Positions 26,343-39,956 of a DNA stretch of 64,000 bases are shown in pieces. Source of the DNA: CAXXOK01 sp963664595 (GTDB taxonomy: Bacteria > Bacillota > Clostridia > Christensenellales > Aristaeellaceae); contig CAXXOK010000003.1 of NCBI GenBank assembly GCA_963664595.2, forward strand, positions 124,001 through 188,000. The letters are read 5' to 3'. Position numbers and translations under genes: made by a program. The stretch's first letter is position 1. Every line of letters starts with the position of its first letter. The notes beneath the pieces were generated by a model. It was not told the DNA's origin. It worked only from the letters and a program-made list of their open reading frames with translations, and searched no databases.

Positions 26343-27206
26343 ATGTTTCTTTGTGACCAATGGCAGGACTACGAGGTGCTGGATACCGGTGACGGCGAAA
26401 AGCTGGAGCGGTGGAAGGATGTCGTGCTGTGCCGTCCCGATCCGCAGGTGATCTGGCCCAAGGCAAAGCCGGAGCTATGGGAACGGGCAGACGCCCGGTA
26501 TCTCCGGTCCGCATCCGGCGGCGGCGACTGGCAGTTTTTCAGAAAACTGCCGGAGCGTTGGGTGATTGCCTTTGACGACCTCAAATTTTACGTACGCCCC
26601 ACGGGCTTCAAGCACACGGGGCTGTTTCCTGAGCAGGCGGTGAACTGGCAGTTTATGCGCGCACAGATCAAAAAATCGGCGAAGCCGCAGCCGACGGTGC
26701 TCAATCTGTTTGCCTATACCGGCGGGGCCACGGTCGCCTGTGCCGCGGCGGGCGCGCATGTAACCCATGTGGACGCCGCCAAGGGCATGACCCAGTGGGC
26801 CAGGGAAAACCGTGACCTGTGCGGCATCCCCGAAGACCGTACCCGTTTCATAATCGAGGATGCCAAGGCGTTCGTCGCGCGGGAGATCCGCCGCGGCAAC
26901 CGGTACGACGGCATTCTGATGGATCCGCCCAGCTATGGACGCGGGCCTGGCGGAGAGGTATGGAAGCTCGAAAACGAGCTTTACGGTCTGGCGGATCTGT
27001 GCGCTCAGGTGCTGAGCGATACGCCCGTGTTTTATCTGATCAACGGATATACCACCGGCTTTGCCGCCAGTGTGCTGGGCAACATCGCGCAGCGGTGCCT
27101 CGCGGGGCGTGGCGGCACGGTGCAGGCGGAGGAGCTGGCCTTGAAGGTGACGAGCGGCGGCGTGCTGCCCTGCGGCGCGACCGCCCGATGGACGCCCGAT
27201 GCTTAA
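26343..27206 (+). CDS. class I SAM-dependent rRNA methyltransferase-like protein
   Basis: A 287-residue protein. The SAM-binding motif I is TVLNLFAYTGGATVACAAAGAHVTHVD, the acidic motif follows as IEDAKAFVAREIRRG, and the catalytic-type motif DGILMDPPSYGRGPGG resembles the RlmI/RlmL group, although the usual N-terminal PUA domain is replaced by a short barrel-like segment. Modification of 23S rRNA or another RNA is likely but not proven. It overlaps the following pseudouridine synthase gene by eight bases, and with tgt the three genes form an RNA-modification run. Confidence 0.8.
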   Translation: MFLCDQWQDYEVLDTGDGEKLERWKDVVLCRPDPQVIWPKAKPELWERADARYLRSASGGGDWQFFRKLPERWVIAFDDLKFYVRPTGFKHTGLFPEQAVNWQFMRAQIKKSAKPQPTVLNLFAYTGGATVACAAAGAHVTHVDAAKGMTQWARENRDLCGIPEDRTRFIIEDAKAFVAREIRRGNRYDGILMDPPSYGRGPGGEVWKLENELYGLADLCAQVLSDTPVFYLINGYTTGFAASVLGNIAQRCLAGRGGTVQAEELALKVTSGGVLPCGATARWTPDA

Positions 27207-27888
27207 CGTGATGTATGAGGACAATCATCTGCTGATTGTCGAAAAACCGCCGAATCTGCTCACCCAGGGCGACGCCACGGGCGACCCCTGCCTGGCCGAC
27301 GAGGCCAAGGACTACCTGAAAGAAAAGTATAACAAGCCCGGTGAGGTTTATCTGGGGCTGGTGCATCGTCTGGACCGGCCGGTGGGCGGGCTTGTGGCGC
27401 TGGCCCGTACCTCCAAGGCTGCGAGCCGTTTGTCCGAGCAGCTTCGTACCCATGCCATGCAGCGGGAGTATCTTGCCGTGGTACATGGAGCGGTGCTTGA
27501 GGAAAACGGCACCTGCACCGATGAACTGCTGGACGAAAACGGAACCGTGCGCTGCGTGCCGCAGGGCACGGACGGCGCGAAGCCGGCGGTGCTGCACTGG
27601 CGCACACTCGGCACGTGGGAGAACCGCGCGCTGCTGCACATCCAGCTGGAAACGGGCCGCAAGCACCAAATCCGCGTACAGCTGCAGCATATGGGCCATC
27701 CCATCGTACAGGATATGCGCTATGGCATTGACCCGCCGGGCGAGCCCATCGCGCTGTGGGGCGCGGTACTCACCCTTGTCCACCCCACCCGGAAAGAAGT
27801 AATGAAATTCCTCTCCCGACCCCAGGGCGGCGCCTTTGCGGCCTTCCGGGCCGAGATCGATGATTTTTTGAATAAGGAAGCGCTATGA
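27199..27888 (+). CDS. RluA family pseudouridine synthase
   Basis: A 229-residue stand-alone catalytic domain without an S4 domain. The active-site motif HRLDRPVGG (Asp 59) follows YLGLVHRLD, and ETGRKHQIRVQLQHMGHPIVQD is the second conserved block. It isomerises uridine in rRNA or tRNA; the target cannot be inferred. It begins inside the end of the upstream methyltransferase gene and overlaps tgt by four bases. Confidence 0.9.
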   Translation: MLNVMYEDNHLLIVEKPPNLLTQGDATGDPCLADEAKDYLKEKYNKPGEVYLGLVHRLDRPVGGLVALARTSKAASRLSEQLRTHAMQREYLAVVHGAVLEENGTCTDELLDENGTVRCVPQGTDGAKPAVLHWRTLGTWENRALLHIQLETGRKHQIRVQLQHMGHPIVQDMRYGIDPPGEPIALWGAVLTLVHPTRKEVMKFLSRPQGGAFAAFRAEIDDFLNKEAL

Positions 27889-29009
27889 CGAAATTTTCCT
27901 TTGAGGTGACCAAAACCTGCGCGCAGACGGGCGCGCGGCTCGGCGTGCTGAAAACCCCACACGGCGATATCCACACCCCCGTCTATATGCCCGTGGGCAC
28001 GGCGGCCACTGTGAAGGCCATGACGCCGCGGGAGCTTACGGAGATCGGAGCGGAGATCATCCTATCCAACACCTATCACCTGCACCTGCGGCCCGGCGAG
28101 GAGCTGATCCGCGAAGCAGGCGGCCTGCACCGGTTTATGGCATGGGACAAACCCATCCTGACCGATTCGGGCGGGTTTCAGGTGTTCTCGCTGGAGGGCA
28201 TCCGCAAAATCAAGGAGGAAGGCGTCAAGTTCCAGAGCCATCTGGACGGCAGCCGCCATTTCATTTCCCCCGAGGTAAGCATGGACATCCAGCACGCGCT
28301 GGGTGCGGACATCATGATGGCGTTTGATGTGTGCACAGCGTATCCGTGCGACCATGCCGAGGCCGAGGCCGCAATGCTGCGCACCCACCGCTGGGCGGAG
28401 CGCTGCCAGGCGCACCACACCGATGGCGACCAGGTACTGTTCGGTATTGTGCAGGGCGCGTTTTTTAAGGACCTCCGCATTGAAAGCGCGAAAGCGCTGC
28501 GGGATATGAACTTTTTTGGTTATGGGATCGGCGGCCTGAGCGTGGGCGAGCCCAAGCCCATTATGTATGACATGCTGGAAACGATCATGCCGCACATGGC
28601 GGCGGACAAGCCCCGCTACCTCATGGGCGTAGGCTCGCCGGACTGCCTCATCGAAGGCGTTCTGCGCGGGGTGGATATGTTTGATTGTGTGCTGGCCACC
28701 CGCATCGCCCGCAACGGCACCTGCTTTACCGCGGATGGCCGTGTGGTGATCAAAAACGCGAAATACGCGCATGATTTCGGCCCGTTGGACGATACCTGCG
28801 ATTGCTACACCTGCCGGAACTTCTCCCGCGCCTATATCCGCCATCTGTTCAAGGCGGGGGAGATCACGGGCGCGCGGCTGGCCTCCATCCACAACCTGCG
28901 CTTTTTACTGCGCCTGATGGAAAACGTGCGTCAGGCGATCCGGGAGGACCGCCTGATGGATTTCCGTAATGAATTTTTCAGCCGTTACGATATGACCAAG
29001 AACTTCTAA
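27885..29009 (+). CDS. tgt: queuine tRNA-ribosyltransferase
   Basis: The 374-residue length is typical of bacterial Tgt. LTDSGGFQVFSL includes the conserved Asp 94, GVGSPDCLIEGVLRGVDMFDCV carries the nucleophile region, and the zinc site is CDCYTC plus the downstream His in AYIRHLF. It exchanges guanine for preQ1 at the wobble position of GUN-anticodon tRNAs. No queA is next to it. It overlaps the previous gene (ATGA), and its stop overlaps the convergent acetyltransferase stop by four bases. Confidence 0.96.
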   Translation: MTKFSFEVTKTCAQTGARLGVLKTPHGDIHTPVYMPVGTAATVKAMTPRELTEIGAEIILSNTYHLHLRPGEELIREAGGLHRFMAWDKPILTDSGGFQVFSLEGIRKIKEEGVKFQSHLDGSRHFISPEVSMDIQHALGADIMMAFDVCTAYPCDHAEAEAAMLRTHRWAERCQAHHTDGDQVLFGIVQGAFFKDLRIESAKALRDMNFFGYGIGGLSVGEPKPIMYDMLETIMPHMAADKPRYLMGVGSPDCLIEGVLRGVDMFDCVLATRIARNGTCFTADGRVVIKNAKYAHDFGPLDDTCDCYTCRNFSRAYIRHLFKAGEITGARLASIHNLRFLLRLMENVRQAIREDRLMDFRNEFFSRYDMTKNF

Positions 29010-30196
29010 TAGAAATCCCACAGGAAAACAGGCTTTTCGATAAACACCTGCCGCAGCACCGCTTCGTTGCCGCTGATGCGTACGTCGGGTTTGAACGTTG
29101 CCTGCCCGAGGCCGAGATAGCCGAGGGTAAGCTGTGCGAGCGTCTGCACGGAAAGGCGAAGATCTGTATCCCCATCGCAGCGGGTTACGCTTACGGCGCG
29201 TCTATCCGCATAGGTTACGCGGTAGCCGCCCTCGTTGTCCGGCAGAAAAGGATCCTCCACATAGATACTGTAGGTGCCTTCCCCCTGCGGGTGGCGCATG
29301 GCGAGCAACACCTTTTCCACGTTCAGCACGCGGGCCATCTGCCGCGCGAACACGTCGATTTTAATCATGTAGGGATTGACAAACAGCGAGGAGAGCGGCA
29401 GGTTGCCGGGGACATACATCTCCACATCCTTCGCCTGCGCAGCAAAGCGGTAGAGGAAGGACATCAGGTCAAAAAACGCCTGCTGATCCACGAAGGCATA
29501 ATCCCACACGCACAGGGTGCGCACCAGCGGCTGGTCCTGCGGCCGGTAGCGGAAGATCACATACCCCACATCCTGCCCGCCGCGGGACAGCACATAGCCG
29601 TAATCCTTAACCTTGTACGGATCGCCGATGGCAATGCGCTTCCAGGTGCGCGCGTCGCGGGCGATCGCCAGGTTATACTGTTTGGCAAAGGCCGTATAGA
29701 GCGGATACAGCACATCCAGATTTTCTTTCGGATCAAGCATCCGCGCCTGCGGCGGATCGTCGGTACGGAACACCCGCAGGGATTCCGTGGGGAAGGTCGC
29801 CCGGATCAGCTCGTGGCAGAGCTCATAGCCGAACTTGCGGTAGAACGCATGGGAAAACGGATAGAGCGCGGAAAACAGCGCGCCCTGCTCGCGGTCGAGC
29901 GTCAGTACATGATGGATCAGCGCCCGGATATTACCCTTGCCTCTGGAAATGGGATCGGAGGCTACGCCGCCCACGCCGCGGGCCGTTACCGCGCTTCCGT
30001 CAAAAAAAATCGGAAGATCGTGATTGGTAAAGGTGGCGGACAGCTGTCCGTCCTCCTCAAAGGAGCCCCATCTGTCCGCCAGATAGGGTTTCTCTTTTTT
30101 TTGTTCGGAATCGTCGGGAAGCGGAAACACGAACGACAACGATTCCAGCCTGTCCGCCGCCAGATTTTCTTCTGTGGTTAATTTTCTGATTTCCAT
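29006..30196 (-). CDS. Eis-like GNAT acetyltransferase
   Basis: A 396-residue protein with the tripartite Eis arrangement: an N-terminal GNAT domain, a second GNAT-like domain and a C-terminal SCP2-like domain. The acetyl-CoA loop is GVGGVASDPISRGKGNIRALI, followed by LYPFSHAFYRKFGYELC, the family signature. The C-terminal tail ends in FIEKPVFLWDFY. Some Eis proteins acetylate aminoglycosides at several amines, but many clostridial homologues have no known substrate. It converges on tgt with overlapping stops, leaving no room for a terminator between them. Confidence 0.88.
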   Translation of the reverse strand: MEIRKLTTEENLAADRLESLSFVFPLPDDSEQKKEKPYLADRWGSFEEDGQLSATFTNHDLPIFFDGSAVTARGVGGVASDPISRGKGNIRALIHHVLTLDREQGALFSALYPFSHAFYRKFGYELCHELIRATFPTESLRVFRTDDPPQARMLDPKENLDVLYPLYTAFAKQYNLAIARDARTWKRIAIGDPYKVKDYGYVLSRGGQDVGYVIFRYRPQDQPLVRTLCVWDYAFVDQQAFFDLMSFLYRFAAQAKDVEMYVPGNLPLSSLFVNPYMIKIDVFARQMARVLNVEKVLLAMRHPQGEGTYSIYVEDPFLPDNEGGYRVTYADRRAVSVTRCDGDTDLRLSVQTLAQLTLGYLGLGQATFKPDVRISGNEAVLRQVFIEKPVFLWDFY

Positions 30197-30265
30197 ACGA
30201 TGTTCCTTTCTTGGGATAGCATATGTAATAAATTCTCATTTGACGTAACAGAATGGTTTTCCTGC

Positions 30266-30294
30266 TTGACGAACGAACTGGCGTGCAGGATACT
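30266..30294 (+). promoter_or_regulatory. sigma-A promoter of the M1-like gene
   Basis: TTGACG and GATACT are spaced by 17 bases, about 40 bases before the coding start. Confidence 0.75.
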
Positions 30295-30333
30295 CAAAAT
30301 GAATGAGAAAACGAATTGCGGGAGAGGTGGCGG

Positions 30334-31779
30334 ATGATGAAACGACGGCTTTTGATTTTAGTTCCGGCGGCGGTATGCGCCGCGGTGCTGCTTGTGCTGT
30401 GGCTGCTGCCGGTGAAAACGCCTCAGACAGGCGAGCGGCTGAAACAGGCCGCCGAGGGATTGGACGAGATTGCTATTCAGGCGGCGTATGATCCGGATGC
30501 GCAGACGCTTGCCGTGTCACAAACCTTGACCCTGACAAACCGTACGGGCGCGGATCTGGACAACCTGGCGCTGCGTACCTATGCCGCGGCTTTCCGCGAC
30601 GAGGAGTACGCGCCTTCGGCCACCGAGGAGCTGCACAGCCGGTGTTATCCGGGCGGTTTTTCGGCGGGCGGGCTGGAGATAACCGATTGTGATTTTTCCT
30701 ATGAGTATACCGACGACGCCCATACCGTGCTGATGATCGGCTTGAACGCTCCCTGGAAGAACGGGGCCACGCTGTCTTTCCAACTGGCGTATACGCTTAC
30801 GATTCCCGACGCCGCTTACCGCTTCGGAGTTAACGAAGGGATCTGCGCACTGGGCAACGCGTTTGTGATTCCGGCGGTATATGCGGACAGCGGATGGCAG
30901 ACCGACGAATACTATTCCATCGGCGACCCGTTTATCAGCGAATGCCGCAACTACACGGTTCGCCTGACGCTGCCACGGGGCTATACCGCCGCGGGGACCG
31001 GCGCCGCGGAAACCGACGGCCAGACGGTTATATTCACCGCGCCTGCGGTTCGTGATTTTGCGCTTTGCATCAGCAAGGCGTATCAAAAGGCGCAGGCTGT
31101 GCAGGACGGGGTGCTGATTGAAGCCTATGCCAAGACCTTCGCACAGGCCAAAACAATGCTGGGGATCGCTCAAAAAGCCATGCAGACCTATACCGGACTG
31201 TACGGCGGCTATCCCTATCCCAGCTTTACGCTGGCGGAGGTCAGCCTGCCATTTGACGGGATGACGTATCCATCCCTTGCCATGATTGATTCGGACGTGC
31301 TGAGCTTGGAGAAAGAAGCGCGGGAAATCCGCATCGCGCGGGAAATTGCCAAGCAGTGGTTTGAGGCGGTGGTCGGTACGGACGGGTATAATCAGGCCTG
31401 GCAGCATGAAGCGCTGGCGGAATACGCGCTGCTGGATTATTGGGAAGCGCAGCACGGCGCATCCGCGCGGGACAGCCTGCAATATACCCGCGTGGATATC
31501 GCGCTGCGCTTAACGGTGGGCGATCTTACGCCCGGCAGCCCGCTGGACTATTTCTATGACTGGAGCGAATACCAAACCGTGGTCTGGCACCGTGGCGCGG
31601 CGGCGCTGTGCGCGCTGCAGCTTGCGCTGGAGGGGCATCTTGACGAATTTATCGGGGCATATTATGATACCTATGCATTTCAAATTGCGTCGCGCCGTGA
31701 TTTTGAGCAGGCGTTAAAGGCGTTTTCCGGGGAAGACTGGTCGCCGCTTTTTACTGATTATCTGGATACGATGATATAA
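30334..31779 (+). CDS. M1 (gluzincin) peptidase-like protein lacking the zinc histidines
   Basis: A 481-residue protein with an N-terminal signal anchor (LLILVPAAVCAAVLLVLWLLP), a beta-rich N-terminal domain and an M1-type catalytic domain. The exopeptidase-like loop appears as FDGMTYPSLAMID. In the HExxH-x18-E zinc motif both histidines are replaced: Arg 336 and Lys 340 in AREIAKQWF, while Glu 337 and the third ligand Glu 359 (HEALAEY) remain at exactly the right spacing. Zinc peptidase activity is therefore unlikely. A sensor, chaperone or scaffold role outside the membrane is possible but unproven. GGAGAGG precedes ATG 30334. Confidence 0.78.
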   Translation: MMKRRLLILVPAAVCAAVLLVLWLLPVKTPQTGERLKQAAEGLDEIAIQAAYDPDAQTLAVSQTLTLTNRTGADLDNLALRTYAAAFRDEEYAPSATEELHSRCYPGGFSAGGLEITDCDFSYEYTDDAHTVLMIGLNAPWKNGATLSFQLAYTLTIPDAAYRFGVNEGICALGNAFVIPAVYADSGWQTDEYYSIGDPFISECRNYTVRLTLPRGYTAAGTGAAETDGQTVIFTAPAVRDFALCISKAYQKAQAVQDGVLIEAYAKTFAQAKTMLGIAQKAMQTYTGLYGGYPYPSFTLAEVSLPFDGMTYPSLAMIDSDVLSLEKEAREIRIAREIAKQWFEAVVGTDGYNQAWQHEALAEYALLDYWEAQHGASARDSLQYTRVDIALRLTVGDLTPGSPLDYFYDWSEYQTVVWHRGAAALCALQLALEGHLDEFIGAYYDTYAFQIASRRDFEQALKAFSGEDWSPLFTDYLDTMI

Positions 31780-31800
31780 AGTACCGAAGGGAAGTACGTT

Positions 31801-32955
31801 ATGCCAAATCAAAACGCACAGGAGATCGCTGTGCTCATTCCCAGCTATCAGCCTGACAAGCTTCTGCAGCCGTATGTGGAAAAGCTGATAGCCGCCGATA
31901 TTGCCCGGATCGTGGTTGTGGACGACGGATCGGGCGTGGCGTATGCTCCGATTTACGAAGAGCTTTCTCAGATCGACAGGGTAACGGTGCTTTCGTACCC
32001 GGAAAACCACGGCAAGGGGTATGCGCTGCGATACGGTATGCAGACGATCTGGGACAGCGGTCCCGCCTGTGCGTTTGTGGTAACCGCGGACAGCGACGGG
32101 CAGCATACCGTGGCGGATATCCTTGCCATGACGGACGCGCTGCAAAAGGACTCTACGGGCCTTTTGCTGGGCACGCGTGATTTTTCCGCCGGGCATGTGC
32201 CCGGCAGAAGCCGCGCCGGTAACCGGATAACCACCCGGGTGTTCCGGGTGCTCTACGGGCAGGAGGTTCCCGACACGCAAACGGGGCTGCGCGGATTTTC
32301 CCGGGAGATGATCCCGCAGTTTTTAAAGATCAAGGGCGACCGTTACGATTACGAGATGAATCAACTGATTTATTGCGCCATCGACGGGACGCCCATCCGC
32401 TCGCTGCCGATTGAGACCGTGTACGAAAACAACAACGAAGGCAGTCATTTCCGTACAGTGGTGGACAGCTACCGCATTTACCGTGCCATCTTCAGCAGTT
32501 TTGCCCGCTTTGTGGGCTCGTCCGCCTTTTGTTTTCTGGTGGATTACGGCATGTATCTGCTGCTGAACCATCTGATGAAAACCTATGTTCCGGCGTTGGA
32601 TTATTACATCAGTATCTTCATTCTTCGTTTTATGGCGAGAATTGCCATTGCCACCGTTGCAGCGCGCATCGTGAGCGCAACGGTGAATTTCGTGATCAAC
32701 AAAAGGTTGGTTTTCGAAAGCCAGGTGCGTACCGCAAAAGCGTTTTTCCGGTATGCCTGTACGGTGGTGCTGATCGTTATCCTGTCGGCGGGCATCGTAT
32801 CCACACTGCATGTCGGGCTGGGGATGAGCGACACATTGGTTAAAATCCCCGTGGATATCACACTGTTTTGCCTGAGCTATTTCCTGCAGCGCAAATGGGT
32901 GTTCGGCGGCGGCGGGAAACCGCAGGGGAAGGAAACGGAGAAGCTGCATGGATAA
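31801..32955 (+). CDS. glycosyltransferase family 2 fused to a GtrA-like membrane domain
   Basis: A 384-residue protein. Residues ~8-220 form a GT-A domain (VLIPSYQPDKLL, IVVVDDGSG, VVTADSDGQH as the DxD-type metal site, PDTQTGLRGFSREMI). Residues ~235-370 contain four hydrophobic segments of the GtrA type (FARFVGSSAFCFLVDYGMYLLL, VNFVINKRLVFES, FLQRKWVF). Such fusions probably make and flip a polyprenyl-phosphate sugar used for cell-wall or teichoic-acid decoration. It follows the M1-like gene by about 20 bases and overlaps the next gene. Confidence 0.88.
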   Translation: MPNQNAQEIAVLIPSYQPDKLLQPYVEKLIAADIARIVVVDDGSGVAYAPIYEELSQIDRVTVLSYPENHGKGYALRYGMQTIWDSGPACAFVVTADSDGQHTVADILAMTDALQKDSTGLLLGTRDFSAGHVPGRSRAGNRITTRVFRVLYGQEVPDTQTGLRGFSREMIPQFLKIKGDRYDYEMNQLIYCAIDGTPIRSLPIETVYENNNEGSHFRTVVDSYRIYRAIFSSFARFVGSSAFCFLVDYGMYLLLNHLMKTYVPALDYYISIFILRFMARIAIATVAARIVSATVNFVINKRLVFESQVRTAKAFFRYACTVVLIVILSAGIVSTLHVGLGMSDTLVKIPVDITLFCLSYFLQRKWVFGGGGKPQGKETEKLHG

Positions 32956-33163
32956 AAACAAAATCGACCGCATCAACGAGCTCGCCCGTTTCAAAAAGGA
33001 GCGGGGCCTGACAGCCGAAGAATTGCTGGAGCAGGCTGCGCTGCGACGGGAATACATTGACGAATTCAAACAGAACGTCCATGCGACGCTGAATAACGTG
33101 AGAATTCAAAATGAGGACGGATCGCTCAGCGAGCTGAAACCCAAGCAAACAAAGGGTTTCTGA
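32948..33163 (+). CDS. DUF896 (YnzC-like) protein
   Basis: A 71-residue protein with the pattern KIDRINELARFKKERGLTAEE..LRREYIDEFKQN, the two-helix hairpin of the DUF896 family. In Bacillus YnzC lies in the SOS-regulated yneA operon, but no SOS neighbours are present here. Its start overlaps the end of the glycosyltransferase gene, and GGGGAAGG serves as ribosome site. Confidence 0.88.
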   Translation: MDKNKIDRINELARFKKERGLTAEELLEQAALRREYIDEFKQNVHATLNNVRIQNEDGSLSELKPKQTKGF

Positions 33164-33226
33164 TGGGTGTAGGAGAAGGCGAGAAATAAAAAATGGAAAT
33201 ATTCTCAAATTCTTCGAAAAAAGCTG

Positions 33227-33255
33227 TTGACAAGTAAAGGTATATTTGGTATTAT
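33227..33255 (+). promoter_or_regulatory. rrn operon promoter
   Basis: A consensus TTGACA lies 17 bases before TATTAT, roughly 140 bases upstream of mature 16S. The AT-rich stretch just upstream could act as an UP element. Confidence 0.88.
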
Positions 33256-33392
33256 AGCAAAGCTCGCTTGAGAGCGCGAACCTTGAAAAAGATACAGAGA
33301 GAGAGTAGAAATACTCAAAAGAAAGAACGCAACGCAGTCAATAATTTGAGTGCAAGAAGCAAAGCTAAGCTTAGCTTCTGAGCCGATAGGAT

Positions 33393-34918
<1,526 letters not shown>

Positions 34919-35234
34919 GGGAGACAGCCTGAATGGAAACAGGAAGGCTCATCTTTAGGTCGATACTGATCACAGCATGTGATCAGTCAAAAAAGCGAAC
35001 ACAGTTCGCAGAACCGCTGGGTTCGGATGCGAGACATCCAAATACAGAACCCGATGCGTATGTTCTTTCTGAATTCTCTGTATCTTTTTCAGGGCTCGAG
35101 CTTAAAGCATGAGCTGGATGAGAAAGTATCCGATCGATCCGCTTTCCAGCAGATGCGGATAAAGCCCTTGTAAAAGGACAAGTCCGATGAATGCCGCGGT
35201 CTGACCGCGAATGGAAACGGGCGATGCCCGCCGT

Positions 35235-35310
35235 GGGGGTTTAGCTCAGCTGGGAGAGCGCCTGCTTTGCAAGCAGGAGGTCAGCGGTTCGATCCCGCTA
35301 ATCTCCACCA
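35235..35310 (+). tRNA. tRNA-Ala (anticodon TGC)
   Basis: A 76-base cloverleaf in the 16S-23S spacer with encoded CCA; the anticodon loop TTTGCAA reads TGC and the T-loop is TTCGATC. It is the first tRNA after 16S. Confidence 0.96.
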
Positions 35311-35398
35311 TTTGGCAGGATAATAGTACAACAATGTAGTATTGTCTTGTCCAGCCATCAGCTATGCTGTTAAACTGGCTGTGGGCACTGCCCACTAT

Positions 35399-35475
35399 GG
35401 ATTGCTAGCTCAGCCGGTTAGAGCACTCGCCTGATAAGCGAGAGGTCGGTGGTTCGAGTCCACTGCAATCCACCA
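35399..35475 (+). tRNA. tRNA-Ile (anticodon GAT)
   Basis: A 77-base cloverleaf with encoded CCA; the anticodon loop CTGATAA reads GAT, and acceptor GGATTGC pairs with GCAATCC. This tRNA is the expected ligand of the ileS T-box in the same window. Confidence 0.96.
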
Positions 35476-35655
35476 GCTCCCTGACCGGAGCAACGGGATA
35501 TTGCATCCCACGCTGCACCTTGACAACTGTATATGAAGGAGACTGAGAACGGCTTTGAAAGAAGTCGGAGTAAGTTTCAACAAGAGATGAGAAAAAGAGA
35601 TCATTTCTGTTCAGTAGATGGAAACATCAAAAGAAAGAATGGTCTTAGGATTGTA

Positions 35656-38562
<2,907 letters not shown>

Positions 38563-38776
38563 AATAATTCTAAGACCAGCAAAGTGAAATGATCTTACCT
38601 CATCAAAACTCCTTCATATACGGTTGTCAGGGCGCAGTCCGGGGCGAGGAAACATCCTCACCACGGGGACAAACCCTGAATGAATTCGGATCACGGTGTT
38701 CGGTGTATATCTTCCCCATACAAACACTGGTATCCGCGTTCAAAGCCCGTCATGGGCACACCAATTAGTTCACCCT

Positions 38777-38894
38777 TTGCGGTGGTAATAGCCTGAGGGA
38801 TCCACCTGTTCCCATCCCGAACACAGAAGTTAAGCCTCAGCACGTCGATGGTACTTGGCTGGTAACGGCCCGGGAGAGTAGATCACCGCCGCAT
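38777..38894 (+). rRNA. 5S ribosomal RNA
   Basis: Terminal arms GCGGTG and CACCGC enclose the conserved CCCATCCCGAACACAGAAGT and loop structure; about 118 bases, in the normal position after 23S. Confidence 0.93.
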
Positions 38895-38941
38895 TCCAAA
38901 TAAACATCAATCCTGAACGAAAGTTCGGGATTGATGGATAT

Positions 38942-39017
<76 letters not shown>

Positions 39018-39023
39018 CGTAAG

Positions 39024-39055
39024 GCCTGTAATTGCAAAGATTACAGGTCTTTTCG
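39024..39055 (+). terminator. rrn operon terminator
   Basis: CCTGTAAT pairs with ATTACAGG around a 7-base loop, followed by TCTTTTCG. Confidence 0.85.
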
Positions 39056-39356
39056 TTTGCAAAGATAAATAGGCCTTTATACGGCTGTGCCACAGGGTGT
39101 GCATTGAATAAATAGCAAATTGAGAAAGTCATGCACAAAAAGAATTTCTGCAACCTTTAGCAGGTTACATTCATACACAGTTTAGCAAAGGTAATAATTT
39201 ACTTTCGTCTGAGCGAATAAGCTGATCGCTGTGAATATGAACATATAGATCAGGAGTGAATGCAATATTACTATGAACAGATAGGCTTGGAGCATTATTG
39301 ATTTAATTCCTGAGTTACTAGCCATAACTAATAGAATATAACGGAAATTATAGGCT
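39056..39356. other. AT-rich non-coding stretch behind the rrn operon
   Basis: No gene is recognised. A minus-strand frame running through it is only the out-of-place continuation of the truncated transposase frame. Confidence 0.5.
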
Positions 39357-39756
39357 GGGTAACGCATTTGCTTATAAGGTTTGGGAATGTACTTTCGTTT
39401 TGGCTTCTCCTTTGGAAACATGCCTTTACGCTGCATCACCCGGTACAGGCTTTCCGGCCTGCGGTATACCCTCTTTTTCGCAGTCGGAACCACAACTCAG
39501 TCAAACCAAGCCTTGGGTTTCTTCGCCGCATATCCGTGATGAGCTTGATCTCGGCTTCCGTGTGTTGGTTTGGATGATAATGCGGGCGTTTTGACTGTGG
39601 ACGAAGAGATTCAATACTGCCGTCGTAACGGTTGAGCCAGAAGTAGATGTAGGATCGGCTTTTGTTGTACTTCCTGCCCGCACGGCTTACGCCATATTTC
39701 TGTGCGTAGTGGATCAAGGATTGCCGATACTTCATATCCTGCGTTATACTGTCCAT
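39357..39756 (-). pseudogene. truncated integrase-type transposase (IS3/IS481-like), N-terminal part
   Basis: The minus strand encodes a helix-turn-helix N-terminus (MKYRQSLIHYAQKYGVSRA, YNKSRSYIYFWLNRYDGS, and ITDMRRRNPRLGLTELW). The frame breaks near 39463, where one C seems lost between KRGYT and RRPESLYRVM, and matching sequence stops after KPYKQMRYP. The whole DDE catalytic core is missing. AAAGGAG lies upstream of ATG 39756. It marks the left boundary of the accessory island. Confidence 0.8.
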
Positions 39757-39897
39757 GAAGGATGAGGCTCCTTTCAGCTTGTGTTGTCGCAACACCACTA
39801 TAACTGATCTTGCCTCGTCCTTCCTCCTTTTTCCTCTACATTGCCCAAGATGTATTGTAATCCTACAATAATGATTCAATGAATGTTGAATAACACA

Positions 39898-39926
39898 TTG
39901 CTTTTTATATACCAACGAACTATCAT
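39898..39926 (+). promoter_or_regulatory. probable promoter of the NACHT gene
   Basis: TTGCTT and TATCAT are spaced by 17 bases, 30 bases before the start codon. The surrounding sequence is so AT-rich that other pairings are possible. Confidence 0.5.
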
Positions 39927-39956
39927 ATATATTATTTATATAAGTAGGTATTAGTT

